Positions 22,001-64,000 of a stretch of DNA of 64,000 nucleotides are shown in pieces; position 1 is the first letter of the stretch, and every line of letters begins with the position of its first letter. Made by a program: the position numbers and the translations under genes. The notes under the pieces were generated by a model. The model was not told where the DNA came from. It ran no database searches and saw nothing but the letters and a program-made list of their open reading frames with translations. This DNA comes from Rhyacichthys aspro. Its lineage: Eukaryota; Chordata; Actinopteri; Gobiiformes; Rhyacichthyidae. The stretch spans positions 395,632 to 459,631 of the forward strand of contig CM072166.1 of assembly GCA_036850595.1 (NCBI GenBank), read 5' to 3'.

Positions 22001-25000
22001 GAACCAGATCTAAACCAGGTCTGAACCAGGTCTGAACCAGGTCTGAACCAGGTCTAAACCAGGTCTAAACCAGGTCTGAACCAGGTCTGAACCAGGTCTA
22101 AACCAGGTCTAAACCAGGACTGAACCAGGTCTGACCCAGGTCTGAACCAGGACTGAACCAGGTCCAAACCAGGACTGAACCAGGTCTGAACCAGGTCTGA
22201 ACCAGGACTGAACCAGGTCCAAACCAGGACTGAACCAGGTCTGAACCAGGTCTGAACCAGGTCTGAACCAGGTCTAAACCAGGTCTGAACCAGGTCTAAA
22301 CCAGGTCTGACCCAGGTCTGAACCAGGTCTAAACCAGGACTGAACCAGGTCTGACCCAGGTCTGAACCAGGACTGAACCAGGTCCAAACCAGGACTGAAC
22401 CAGGTCTGAACCAGGTCTGAACCAGGTCTGACCCAGGTCTAAACCAGGACTGAACCAGGTCTGACCCAGGTCTGAACCAGATCTAAACCAGGTCTGACCC
22501 AGGTCTGACCCTGGACTGAACCAGGTCTGACCCAGGTCTAGATGTTACCTGGGTGCTGTTCCTGTGTGTCTCCTGCAGGTGGCGCTCTAACAGTCTGTAG
22601 ACTCTTCGGGCTGTGAGCAGGTGCTGGGTGTCACTCAGTTCCCTCAGACCCAGGACTAAAGTCTGGACCAGGACCAGGAACACGATCCTCTGACCAGGAC
22701 CAGACCTGGACTTGGACTCAGAAAGTAGCTCCACAGATGAACACAGAGACTCCAGCTGCAGAGGAACAGAGGTTCAGGGAGGTCTAGAGAAGTCTAGAGA
22801 GGTTCAGGGAGGTCTAGAGAAGTCTAGAGAGGTTCAGGGAGGTCTAGAGAGGTCTAGAGAGGTTCAGGGAGGTCTAGAGAGGTCTAGAGAGGTCTAGAGA
22901 GGTTCAGGGAGGTCTAGGGAGGTCTAGAGAGGTTCAGGGAGGTCTAGAGAGGTCTAGAGAGGTTCAGGGAGGTCTAGAGAGGTCTAGAGAGGTTCAGGGA
23001 GGTCTAGAGAGGTCTAGGGAGGTCTAGGGAGGTTCAGGGAGGTCTAGAGAGGTCCAGGGAGGTTCAGGGAGGTCTAGAGCGGTTCAGGGAGGTCTAGAGA
23101 GGTCTAGATACGTTCAGGGAGGTCCAGGGAGGTCCAGGGAGGTTCAGGGAGGTCTGGACTCACCGCGTGGCGTCTGCAGAACGTCTCCATGTTCCTCAGG
23201 TTCCGGATCAGAGTCGAGATCAGAGTCTGGTTCAGGAGACTCGGGTCTGAGCTGGTCTTCATCACTGAGTCCAGATCTGAGACCAGAACCAGTTTTATTA
23301 AGATTTTTAAGAGTTTTTAATTAAAAAATTAAAAAAAAATTTATTTATTAATGTAAAAAAGTTAAAACCTGCTTAAATCCAACTAAAACCTGTTCAAATC
23401 CATTTAAAACCCATTTAAATCCAACTAAAACCTGTTCAGAGGTGGACAGGTGTGTTCCTAGAGACTGCTGGGACTGGAGCCCCTTCAGGGTCCGTGGGCC
23501 CGTCCCGGTTCGTACCTGAGTCCCAGCCGCTCGTCAGAGGCAGCTGTTGGACCACGCTGCTCCGGGACAGACCCGAGGCCAGTCTGAACCGGGTCGAGAC
23601 CGGGTCCCGCGTCGTGAAAACCAGGAACGGCAGCAGCCTCCAGCCCAGTCTCTCAGAGAGGTCGGCGTCGGCCTTCCCCAGGCGAGGGTCGGACAGTGAA
23701 CGCACCGCGTCCCACACGACGGGCCACCTGTAGGGGGCGCCAAGAGCCATGAGACAGAACCAGACACTGAGGAACGGGACGAAAGAAGAAGACTGACCAC
23801 AGCTGAGCCTCGGGATCTTCAGCTCTGTTCAATAACAACAAGAAACTGGACACGGTCTCCTCAGGATCAAGGACGTCCAGCAGCAGCTGCAAGAGACATG
23901 TTAGATCCAACTAAAACCTGTTTAAATCCATCTAAAACCTGTTCAGATCCAACTAAAACCTCTCTAACGTTAAATGAACAGGAATGTGAATGAGACCTCA
24001 GTGAGTTCTAACGCTGCAGAGACCACCGTCGGCTCGTCGTCCTTCAGTCGTTCCAGCACCGAGTCTCTCAGAAAGTCCTGCTCCAGAGTCTGAACACAGC
24101 AGAAAAAAGACTCAGACCGGGACCAAGACCAGGACCTGACCTGGACTGGACCCTCGGTACCTGTCCCGATGAGACGATGTCCAGGAGCCGGTGCAGAGCC
24201 AGGACTCGGACCGTGGCCTGAGGATGGTTCAGACCGAGGACCAGAGACGTGTCCGAGTCTCCCACCGTCTGCACAAAACACACTCACCCTCAGTTTCATC
24301 TGATTTTATTAAATACCAGAGCGACTGAAGCAGAAGTGGAGTTTGAACCTGGAACTTTCCGCTGGTCACAGACAGAGACAGAAACTGGTGAAAGAGCCGT
24401 TTGTGTGGGTCACCGCTGAGGTCGGTCACGTGACCCGAGAGAACGGCGTCCAGGGCCGAGCAGTACCTGAGGACGAAAAAACATCAGGAACAGAACCAGA
24501 GAGGTGACGATGAAGTGGATTTAAACGAGTCTGAGACGGACTTGGACTCGAGGACTCTGACGACAGGAAGAAGACGCTGGTTTAAAACAGACAGGTCTCC
24601 GTCTGAGAGCTCGGTTTGGGACAGATACTCGTCCAGCAGCGAACTGGGGACAAACAGAGGTTAGACGTTAAAAAACAACCGCCGTCAGGAAAAGAGAAGA
24701 AACAGATACACATCCAAAATAAAAACCTGTCATTTCTCTCAGAATTACATATGGCTCTGATGTTTGTAACAAAACCTGACGTATTTATGACAGTTTACTC
24801 AAACAAATAAATGAATCAATGACCTAAGTTCTGAAGTTAAAGGAAGATATAAATATTGCTTGGTTCATGTTACATATCGCTTCCTAAACCACATGTATAA
24901 TGGTGATCTGAGGAGCTACATAAAAACATGGATTTTAACAAATTCTGATGATTTAATAATGTTTTGTTGTTGTATTTGTAATTGAGACTTGTACCGAGCC

Positions 25001-27681
25001 AGAGTCTGGTCCAGGTCTTTAGTGAGAGGCACAGACTTCAGGAGGTTCTCCAGGAGTCCGGCCGAGTCCACTTCAGATTCACCTGAAAAACACAAAGACC
25101 TCACCTTATCTCTAAAGAAACAATGAATGTGCCATAACAAAAAAAGAAACGAAAACATGCACAAAATAAAGACAAAGACTCTAGACGCCTTTAATCCGAC
25201 TGTAAACAGAGCCTGGAGATCAACACGGTCCATGAGTTAAACAGGCTCCGGTGTAACGACAGGAAACGTTACCTGGAGAAGTGAAGGTGCAGTGCAGCAG
25301 GTGCAGCAGCAGAGGGCGCAGCAGAGCAGACACGTCATGAGTCACTGCCATAAACTGAAGAGAAGAAACCAGGTCCGGGACCGAACTGAGCCGAGTCAGG
25401 GCTCTGCAGAGAGACCGGGTTAGACCGGGTTTAGACCGGGTTTAGACCGGGGTTAGACCGGGGTTAGACCGGGGTTAGACCGGGGTTAGACCGGGTTTAG
25501 ACCGGGGGTTAGACCGGGTTTAGACTGGGGGTTAGACCGGGGTTAGACCGGGGGTTAGACCAGGGGTTAGACCGGGTTTAGACTGGGGTTAGGTCCTGGT
25601 TTTAGTCCTGGTTTTAGTCCTGGTCTTGGTCCTAGTCTTATTCTCAGTCTTGGTCTAGTCCTGGTCTTGGTCGTAGTCTAGTCCCGTCCTAGTCCTTACT
25701 TGGCTGAAGGACTGCTGTGGCCCTGGTTCTGGAGCAGGACTATGAGAGACCCTAGTCCTTCTTGGACCAGGACCCGGTCTTTGAGGGACTTAGCGATGAG
25801 TCCGGACAGACTCTGGACCAGACTGGTTTCCATGACGACTTTCACCGAGATCTGGCACAGGATCATGAACGAGGAGGCCCTGAAGTCCGGCCTCGAGGAC
25901 TTCAGACCCTGAGACAGAGGAAAACCGGGTCAGGACTGGCTGGAACCGGGTCAGGACCTGCTGGAACCGGGTCAGGACCAGCTGGAACCGGGTCAGGACC
26001 GGCTGGAACCCAGTCAGATCCTACTAAAACGTGTTTAAATTCAACTAAAACATCTTAAAGTCCAACTGAAACCAGTTCTGATCCCTCTAAAACCAGTTCT
26101 GATCCCCGTAGAACCAACCTTCTGGACGTAGGGCAGTAGTTTTGCGATGATGTCGTCGGTGACAGTTTCCGCCGAGTCCAGAGCAGAGACGATGGTCGAG
26201 GCGTAAAAAGAGAAGACCACTCTGAGCTGAGAGCCTCCCGCAGAGTGACCAGAGTACGCCTGAACACAACACACCGGTTACACAACCAAAGGGTCAACGT
26301 TAGGGCGACCTTTAACCTTTGACCCGTACCTGGATGGAGTCTGTGACCAGGCGACAGATGAAGTCCATGAACCACAGGTCTCTGCGACAGTGAGTGACCA
26401 GAGTGAGTCTGGACAGAGGCACTCCTGGTTTCTGTGGAGCAGGACAGAGTCAGACCAGTGAGCCGAGGTCAGAGGTCAGGTCAGAGGTCAGGTCAGAGCC
26501 CATAAAGGTGCGTTACCTGCAGACAGTGGAGCCAGTTCCAGCGGTGCGTGGGATCTTTAATCCTCAGCAGCTGAACCACTCTCACAAAGAGGTTGGTTTG
26601 GTGATAGGGCAGAGCGCAGGCCAGAAGGCTGTCGGTGTTGTACAGGTGAATGTGGAACCTGCCGCAACAAGACGGTTAGGAAAGGAGCTAGGAACTAGAG
26701 GGGAAGGTTTTAAAACAATACAAACTGTAATACGCCAATAGGAATCATTATCTTTGACCTTTAGAAATTCAAACCAGAAGACAATTATATTTTGTTTCTT
26801 AAATCTTTTTGCCTTTGACTTTTGTGACAACATTATCGTGACGCACAAAGAACTAAAAATATCCAGATTTGAGCAGGTTTTTCGTTGGTTTTAAAAGGAT
26901 TTAGATGGGTCTGAACAGGTTTTAGATGGATTTGCTGCTTCTCTGGACTTGAATCCAAATACTGTCCTGAGTTTTCTGTAATAACCTGATTTATTGGAGG
27001 GTATTTTACCGGTGGATGAGCCACTCCAGACACTTGTGCGCCGGTTTGAGCAGGAAGTACGGACAGAGTCGGGTCAGAAACAGACTGATCCCAGAGTCCA
27101 GTTTCTGGTTGACTTCTTTGGACTGAACACTTCTCTCCAGAGTCACAGACGCAGGACTGAACAGAGTCTGCTGGAACTCTCCCAGAGCCGGCTCGATCCC
27201 CAGGAGCTCCTCCAGACCCGTGCAACCTGCAGCAGAGAAACACAACCGCTTTAACATAAAAACAACCTGCAACCAGAAAAACAGCAGGTTGATAGAAATA
27301 TGAGAGGGAGATATGAAATAATGACATAAAAGAGAGACTGAGGTTCGAGCTGGGAGTGGGACGCTTTAGGAAGGATTTAATCTCATAAGAACTTATTTCA
27401 TTCACAATAGAACAAACACAACATGTGCGGAAACACATATTTTACAATTTTTATGAAAAAACAACAGCTCTATTTGAATTTGATCAATTTGAGTCAAGAC
27501 CTGAGAAAACAAATGTAGGAGTGAGTTTATGGAACAGACCGAGGGCGTAGAAGGTGGAGCGGTCCATCGTTGCTGCATCTTTAGGTTCGAACAGAAGCGA
27601 GGCCACTTCTTTACGAGAGAAAAGGTTGGGGTCGGTCTGAGGCAGAGCCAGACGCTTCAGCTGCAGCGACAGGGACGTCAT
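7009..27681 (-). CDS. heatr1: HEAT repeat-containing protein 1 (UTP10/BAP28), complete coding region
   Basis: Nucleolar scaffold of the t-UTP (UtpA) part of the small-subunit processome, needed for rRNA transcription and pre-18S processing. Starts with MTSLSLQLKRLALPQTD and ends GEPLQSYF, as in vertebrate HEATR1. 43 coding exons total 6405 nt, 2134 residues (human about 2144), all phases consistent. Exons: 27540-27681, 27010-27226, 26517-26658, 26330-26431, 26119-26259, 25700-25908, 25273-25403, 24995-25082, 24542-24643, 24349-24466, 24161-24268, 23997-24089, 23798-23886, 23516-23727, 23164-23276, 22549-22755, 21720-21897, 20939-21087, 20630-20816, 19603-19925, 19267-19506, 18840-18968, 18653-18756, 18408-18560, 16806-16924, 15975-16096, 15780-15908, 15206-15418, 14757-14886, 14408-14586, 13941-13999, 13641-13764, 13420-13560, 12177-12451, 11003-11153, 10233-10394, 10019-10153, 9447-9551, 9025-9196, 8771-8925, 7609-7767, 7189-7297, 7009-7097. 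The BP28CT-type C-terminal region lies in exons at about 8.8-11.1 kb. Many introns are pure minisatellite. Confidence 0.96.
7335..7410. repeat. GACCCCGGTTT/GACCCCGGTCT repeat in the heatr1 3' part
   Basis: About seven units of 11 bp, alternating GACCCCGGTTT and GACCCCGGTCT, in the intron between exons 7609-7767 and 7189-7297. Confidence 0.8.
7931..8031 (+). mobile_element. Interspersed repeat, copy 1 (partial)
   Basis: Starts GAAGTTTAATAGCTGCAGAT and runs through TTCAGCTGAATATGTCTTTT. The same sequence occurs near 39767 and 51149 in the same orientation, so this is a dispersed element. This copy stops after AAAAGGGAGGC. I cannot assign a family; it has no open frame of note. The rest of the intron (7770-8770) shows nothing I recognise. 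Confidence 0.7.
11158..11860. repeat. 12-bp ACGGGTTTACAG minisatellite in heatr1
   Basis: About 58 copies of ACGGGTTTACAG/ACGGGTTCACAG lie next to the acceptor of exon 11003-11153. Because the unit is a multiple of 3, long spurious open frames exist on both strands (for example VNPSVNPS). The splice site itself is not part of the unit. Confidence 0.95.
12452..13368. repeat. Minisatellite made of copies of a heatr1 acceptor
   Basis: Units of about 41-43 bp fill nearly the whole 968-bp intron before exon 12177-12451. On the gene strand each unit carries ATTCCTCAG|GTGTCGTCT, identical to the real acceptor plus first exon bases. About two dozen copies; a few have lost part of the motif (CCTTAG, CATCAG or CCTCATG variants). 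Confidence 0.95.
14920..15195. repeat. CCAGGACTAGA/CCAGGACTAAA minisatellite in heatr1 intron
   Basis: About 25 copies of the 10-11 bp unit, with a higher-order repeat marked by ACCATCACTAGACC. It lies between exons 15206-15418 and 14757-14886. Confidence 0.9.
16140..16805. repeat. 36-bp minisatellite including a heatr1 donor
   Basis: About 17 copies of a unit of about 36 bp containing GGTTTTACTCAGACCTGG. On the gene strand each unit reads CAG|GTCTGAGTAAAACC, which matches the genuine donor of exon 16806-16924 (CACAG|GTCTGAGTAAAA). The array fills almost all of the 709-bp intron. Confidence 0.9.
16950..17835. repeat. 14-bp GTTAGGGTGAGTGT minisatellite
   Basis: About 60 copies of GTTAGGGTGAGTGT and variants (GTTAGTGTGAGTGT, GTTTGGGTGAGTGT). 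It resembles telomere repeats because of the embedded TTAGGG. It lies in the heatr1 intron between exons 18408-18560 and 16806-16924. Confidence 0.92.
17835..18407. repeat. 20-bp minisatellite including the heatr1 exon 18408 donor
   Basis: About 30 copies of GAGTTTTAAGGTGGTACYGT. On the gene strand many units read CTCACG|GTACCACC, the same as the genuine donor of exon 18408-18560. Others carry CACAGTACC or CACACTAACC. It merges directly into the TTAGGG-like array. Confidence 0.92.
19005..19245. repeat. 20-bp GCAGGTTTTAGTCAGATTTGA minisatellite
   Basis: About 12 copies in the heatr1 intron between exons 18840-18968 and 19267-19506. The unit is related to the reverse complement of the CTGTTCAAATCC family at 21090 and 62675. 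Confidence 0.88.
19940..20627. repeat. CTAAACCCGGT/CTAACCCGGT minisatellite
   Basis: About 60 units of 10-11 bp fill the heatr1 intron between exons 20630-20816 and 19603-19925. Higher-order blocks carry CTATCGCGGCC. Confidence 0.92.
20792..20940. repeat. Two-copy duplication spanning the acceptor of heatr1 exon 20630-20816
   Basis: A segment of about 68 bp is present twice. Both copies hold, on the gene strand, CTCCTAG|ACTCACCTGGG followed by at least ten more exon bases. The inner copy is the genuine acceptor at 20816; the second lies about 68 bp upstream and ends at the donor of the preceding exon. Confidence 0.88.
21090..21685. repeat. 20-bp CTGTTCAAATCCAACTGAAA minisatellite
   Basis: About 29 copies in the heatr1 intron between exons 21720-21897 and 20939-21087. 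Variants alternate CCAACT, CCATCT and CCCACT. Open frames on both strands here are by-products of the repeat. Confidence 0.94.
21920..22545. repeat. 10-bp CAGGTCTGAAC/CAGGTCTAAAC minisatellite
   Basis: About 60 copies fill the heatr1 intron between exons 22549-22755 and 21720-21897. Same family as 5970-6865, with GAACC replacing AAACC in many units. Confidence 0.93.
22765..23155. repeat. GAGGTCTAGAGAGGTTCAGG minisatellite
   Basis: Composite 10-bp repeat (AGGTCTAGAG and AGGTTCAGGG) filling the 408-bp heatr1 intron between exons 23164-23276 and 22549-22755. The splice sites are outside the units. Confidence 0.92.
25405..25690. repeat. GTTAGACCGGG repeat and GGTCCTAGTCTTGG tail
   Basis: About 14 copies of TTTAGACCGGGG/GTTAGACCGGGG, then degenerate TAGTCCTGGTTT units, in the heatr1 intron between exons 25700-25908 and 25273-25403. 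Confidence 0.88.
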
Positions 27682-28425
27682 CTTTATCTGGAAATAATGT
27701 CAGAGCAGACACAGATTAAGACTTTAATTCAACTGAGCAAGATTATACCAAAAAATACAAAAACAAGAACTCATTTGAAATAATAATGACACAGTTTAAA
27801 AACACTATTAACACTTTGCATTCAAACAGAAGAGAGACAGAGTTAATGTGGATTATGTCAAATACAACCGAGAACAAACAGTTATGTTACTTCAACTAAT
27901 GCACATGTATTTACGAACAGAAATGTGAAATCTCACATTTATTGAGCCACAGACGAAATACAAACAGTTACAAGAAAAAACCCGCTTCAGCTAAACTTAA
28001 CAAACAATAACAACTTTAAAATTATAAAGACGTAGGAAAAACTGATAAATTAGTAATAGTCACAACATCCAAACGTAAAATTAGATAAATTAAAAAGGGG
28101 ATGAAGATAGATAGATCTCTTTAGGTTCCAATAAAACGCATTCTTTTTGTAAACAGCTAAATATTTGCCGTGCATTAAGGCAGATGGGGTAAAATAACTG
28201 TAATAAATATAAGATACAGGTGTTTAAATTAACAAATTCAGCAGTGAATTCATGAATTTCCACAGAAATGTTTAATAAAGTCTTTCGTTTCTCACAAACC
28301 ACATTAAGAACAATTAAAACTGTATTTATCAAATCCACAGAATTACGACCATGAGCCAAAATAATCTTTAGTGGTTTTAACAAGAAGAAAGTGTTTAAGG
28401 AGAAGTATAAATCGTGAATACACAC

Positions 28426-28475
28426 CTTTTATCCGCAGCTTTAGAGAATCACATGGAGCCGGGCACGTTGTTGAC
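28426..28475 (-). other. Probable non-coding first exon of heatr1 with a start-stop uORF
   Basis: On the gene strand a short GC-rich leader ends GGATAAAAG|GTGTGT at 28426, a plausible donor. It would splice to the acceptor at 27687, six bases before the ATG. The leader contains ATGTGA (28454-28449), a start codon immediately followed by a stop. The true transcription start is not visible. The intron 27690-28425 holds no other feature I can see. Confidence 0.5.
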
Positions 28476-28490
28476 GGCGGAAGTGACGTA
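28476..28490. promoter_or_regulatory. ETS/CRE-like composite promoter element of heatr1
   Basis: GGCGGAAGTGACGTA combines an ETS core (GGAAGT) with a CRE/ATF half site (TGACGT), typical of TATA-less housekeeping promoters. It sits just upstream of the predicted first exon. A GTGAGT on the plus strand directly after it could belong to a divergent transcript, but I see no gene there. Confidence 0.5.
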
Positions 28491-29034
28491 TGGTGAGTGA
28501 TTCTGCATCCGGTGTGAAGATTTTATTAAACCAAATAAAAAATTAGACATATACGTTGTAGAAATAATATATAACACTTTTAAATTGCTTTAATGTATAT
28601 AAATATGTTTTTGTTTAAAACTGTTGTTTAGTTTGTGTTTTGTTTAAAAAAAAGTAAATTCAGTTTCGAGTGAAGCCGAGTCGGTTTTATTAATAATGTA
28701 ACATAAACCTACTTTTCTAAAAGTAAACTCAAAGGAAACATTTAAACTACACATATTTAACGGTATATCTAGCTTGTTGTTATGTTTTAAGCGGTTTATT
28801 GGTTTATTTCTTATAAACCTAAGAATACTGTGATGAAAATTACAACCCGGTCCTGGTTTGGCTTAAACTGTATTAAATTAATTCTGACGATTCTGAGATG
28901 TAAACAGGACTCAGCATTTGAATGAGAGAATTTGGGGATTTACCCTAGTTGTTTTAGCTGTATTTCACCTGTTGACCAGGAGATGTCACTGTTTGATAAA
29001 TTTATAAAAACAGGAGGAACTTTTCTTTCAACTA

Positions 29035-29535
29035 AACCACGATTAAACCAGGACTAAACCAGGACTAAACTAGATCTAAACCAAGACTAAACCAAGACTA
29101 AACCAGGACCAAACCAAGACTAAACCAGGACTAAACCATGACTAAACCATGGCTAAACCAGGTCTAAACTAAGACTAAATAAGGACTAAACCAGGACTAA
29201 ACCAAGACTAAACCAGGACTAAACCAAGACTAAACCAAGACTAAACCAGGACTAAACCAAGGCTAAACCAGGTTTAAACCAGGTCTAAACTAAGACTAAA
29301 TAAGGACTAAACCAGGACTAAACCAAGACTAAACCAGGACTAAACCAAGACTAAACCAGGACTAAACCAGGTCTAAACCAGGTCTAAACCAGGTCTGAAC
29401 CAGGACTAAACCAGGTCTAAACCAGGATTAAACCAGGTCTAAACTAGGACTAAACCAAGGCTAAACCAGGTTTAAACCAGGTCTAAACTAAGACTAAATA
29501 AGGAATAAACCAGGACTATATCAGGTCTAAACCAG
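29035..29535. repeat. 10-bp GACTAAACCAGG minisatellite, intergenic
   Basis: About 50 degenerate copies between the heatr1 promoter and the ankfn1 3' end, including units with CAAGACTAAACC. 28500-29030 shows nothing recognisable. Confidence 0.93.
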
Positions 29536-29595
29536 AACTTTAAATCTCTTTAATTAAAGCCAGACTCAGTTTTTTGTGCACGACATGAGACAGAC

Positions 29596-29601
29596 TTTAT
29601 T
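29596..29601 (-). terminator. Possible ankfn1 poly(A) signal AATAAA
   Basis: TTTATT here reads AATAAA on the gene strand, followed some 20 bases on by a CA-rich cleavage-like site. If used, the ankfn1 3'UTR would be about 2.1 kb (29580-31743). No other gene is recognisable in that stretch. Confidence 0.4.
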
Positions 29602-31324
29602 CTCAACACATCGCAGTCATGTGACCTCAGCGTCCAATCAGAGTGCAGCACTGACCTCAGGCTGCGTTCTGATTGGACGCTGAGTTTGAGGGAAAAAGTG
29701 CAGATTTTAAAAAACAGGAAACACAAAAACAAACATGCCACAAAATGTTATAATAATGCCTCGGTTTTTACAAAAATACTCCGTAAAGGTTTGTTTGAGC
29801 TGCGTTTATGTAAAATATAAATATAAGAGATTTATAAAGTGGACGAGCCCAGTTCAAAGACAACACTCAACGGAGAAAAAATTCATGCTTTTAAAAGCAG
29901 ACACACGATTTAGTTCATGCAGGATTTTCACAGTTTTTCATCAATAAAATCTGTCTTAGTTTCAGTGGAAATAAGGCCCTCACTTCGAGACTCATCCCTC
30001 GGTTCTTTTTTTATATAATCTATGGCTTGGATTGGACACTGTTTCTGAAAAACCTTGACTAAATCTAAATGATCACTTTTAATTCTGCATGAAATTTACC
30101 TGAACACAAGATAAATCTTGAATTCCGGGTCTACTTCTATTTTATATTTTCATCATAATTTCACCCCAAATCTCGGTGGAGTGTTGTGCTCAAACAGAGC
30201 CTTTTTTTCTGTCCGACACAAAAGTAAAAGTGGTTCAAACATCTGTAAATGTGATATATTTTTGTGCAGCAGCAGGTTTTAACACTGTTCAGACACAAAT
30301 GGTACATTCGCGCCATGCTCGATCCTCAACAAACCAACACTTTTTAATTTATTTTTTAAGAGACATTTTGTGCAAAGTTCACGTTGCATTGTGTTTTTAT
30401 TTTTTCCTGTAACAGTCGTTGCCATGGAAACAAGCGGAGTTGAACCAGCAACTTTTATGATTTTATTTTTTATATATATATTTTTTTCATCTTTAAAAGT
30501 TTGTGGCGTGACACTGAGCAGCAGCAGCAGGTTTGGATCGAGGACAGAGGAGCCACACTGGGTCTGAGCAGGATTTAGACCAGGTTTTCCAACATGGCCG
30601 CCGCTCACAGTCTGCTTTTGTTTTGAACAGAGACCGAAGAGAGCGTCGCTCATATTTGTTCAGGTGTGTTGCTGTTTTTTGAACGGATACATGTTGAAAA
30701 TGATTAACTCTTTGTCACAGTAATTGAAATAAAAACAAAGATTGTGTTTCGTAAAAGCAGGACAGAAAGACAGAGATTCATGTATAAAAATATGTGTTTA
30801 AGGAACATTTAAATTGGTACAAAGCTTGAAGGAACTGAATTAAAACTGTTAAAACATAATAACATATATATTTCTATAATTTTTTGTCTGAATGGAGCCG
30901 GACTTCACTTCTGCAGATTGTCATCCTCTGCTCCACTATTTTTACTGTCTATGTACTAGATTCATTCATTTGACTGAAATCTTTAAAATTCGTTTTGTGA
31001 ATTTATGATCAGGGCTTAAGTTGAGCTGGATCTCTCCGGAACAGGATCCAGGACCAGTCTACTGCTGAATCAGGTCTATTCTAAATTAATTTTCACAGTT
31101 CAAGTCTTACTTAGCTTTACTTTTTGGAAGAAACAAAAACAACTTTCCCTGTGTTTCCACGGTTTCTCTTGAATTTGCCTCTGGAAGGATGTTTTTCTAG
31201 AAAATGATCGTCCAGAGACTCAGACTGAAGCAGGACTCAGGACGTGGCTCTGGAGATAAGGTCAGAGAATATCTGTTCATAATAAAGTTAATATATTATG
31301 TAAAATATTTAAAATGAGGTAAAA

Positions 31325-31513
31325 ATGAAGAATAGCTGGTTTGGGTATTTGTCAGAAGCACTGTGTTCTGTGTTCGTTCCTGTAACGGTTTTGACTTTAA
31401 TAACACTGTTTATATTATGTAATAACAACATTAAAATAAAAAAGTCAATGGAATCTGTCACAATAATCCCTTACACCACAGACTCAGACATTTCCTCGGA
31501 GGAAGATTTATGA
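31325..31513 (+). CDS. Small ORF with one predicted membrane segment, doubtful
   Basis: 62 codons on the strand opposite the ankfn1 3'UTR. It reads as a short N-terminus, a hydrophobic stretch of about 20 residues (VPVTVLTLITLFILC), a basic stop-transfer KIKK, and an acidic tail SDISSEEDL. AATAAA motifs follow near 31610. The layout fits a single-pass micropeptide, but there is no homology I recognise, and chance is quite possible in AT-rich DNA. Confidence 0.2.
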   Translation: MKNSWFGYLSEALCSVFVPVTVLTLITLFILCNNNIKIKKSMESVTIIPYTTDSDISSEEDL

Positions 31514-31743
31514 AGCTTTGTAAACATTTCTGATTGAGGCTCTGTGTGAGCATGTCCTGCTGAACGTGTGCCTTTGGTTTCCTGTTTTCTCAGACTTTCA
31601 TGAACTTTTAAATAAAAATATGAAATAAATACCACTTTTTACAAACTCTTTAAGGTCAATAGTGTCATCATTTTCAGACTGGTATAAAAATAAGATGTTT
31701 CAGTTTTTGTCTCTGAATCCGGCTCAGACCCAGTGCGGCTCGT

Positions 31744-63959
<32,216 letters not shown>

Positions 63960-64000
63960 CTGAAAGATGCAGGAGGCCGGACGAGACGTGAGCAAAACAC

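Noticed and set aside
28500..28700. Divergent gene sharing the heatr1 promoter on the plus strand
   Set aside because: A GTGAGT follows the promoter motif, but no coding exon can be recognised downstream before the 29-kb array.

Overview
This is vertebrate nuclear DNA, almost certainly from a teleost fish. It holds three multi-exon genes, all transcribed leftwards (minus strand), with GT-AG introns and compact exons. Their predicted proteins closely follow vertebrate arginase-2, HEATR1/UTP10 and ANKFN1 (the wide-awake/Nmf9 family). I cannot name the species. I see no bacterial, viral or CRISPR features.

Layout from left to right. 1-830 is a satellite-like tandem repeat. 1641-5628 is an eight-exon mitochondrial arginase gene (arg2), with a CRE at 5714-5721 upstream of its start. 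5.75-6.9 kb is intergenic and mostly one 10-bp minisatellite. 7009-27681 is the complete coding part of heatr1: 43 coding exons that join without a frame break into about 2134 codons. A non-coding first exon lies at about 28426-28475, with an ETS/CRE-like promoter next to it. 29.0-29.5 kb is another minisatellite. 29.6-31.74 kb is the probable 3'UTR of ankfn1, which runs from its stop at 31744 to beyond the right edge of the window. I place 21 of its coding exons; the 5' end is missing, and one exon is probably missing between 50999 and 58677. The genes do not form a pathway. Arginase makes urea and ornithine in mitochondria, HEATR1 works in the nucleolus on rRNA, and ANKFN1 is a neural ankyrin/FN3 protein.

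The unusual feature is the repeats. Dozens of minisatellites (units of about 10-60 bp) fill the introns and gaps. At twelve exon-intron borders across the three genes, the repeated unit includes the splice site itself plus the adjoining exon bases. Real donors and acceptors are therefore followed or preceded by 1 to about 25 copies of themselves inside the intron. Seven acceptor copies in one ankfn1 intron are spaced by exactly 36 bp and stay in frame. Another ankfn1 intron is entirely repeat, is 453 codons long and is open in frame with both flanking exons. This splice-site minisatellite pattern is my main candidate for something undescribed.

Mobile elements: a TA-flanked, Tc1/mariner-like non-autonomous element (42676-43695) that carries its own 40-bp minisatellite, three copies of an unclassified interspersed repeat, and a decayed LINE-like 3' end near 60.7 kb. 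There are two assembly gaps (40542-40640 and 53310-53317) and one suspicious G-rich patch (about 35540-35690).
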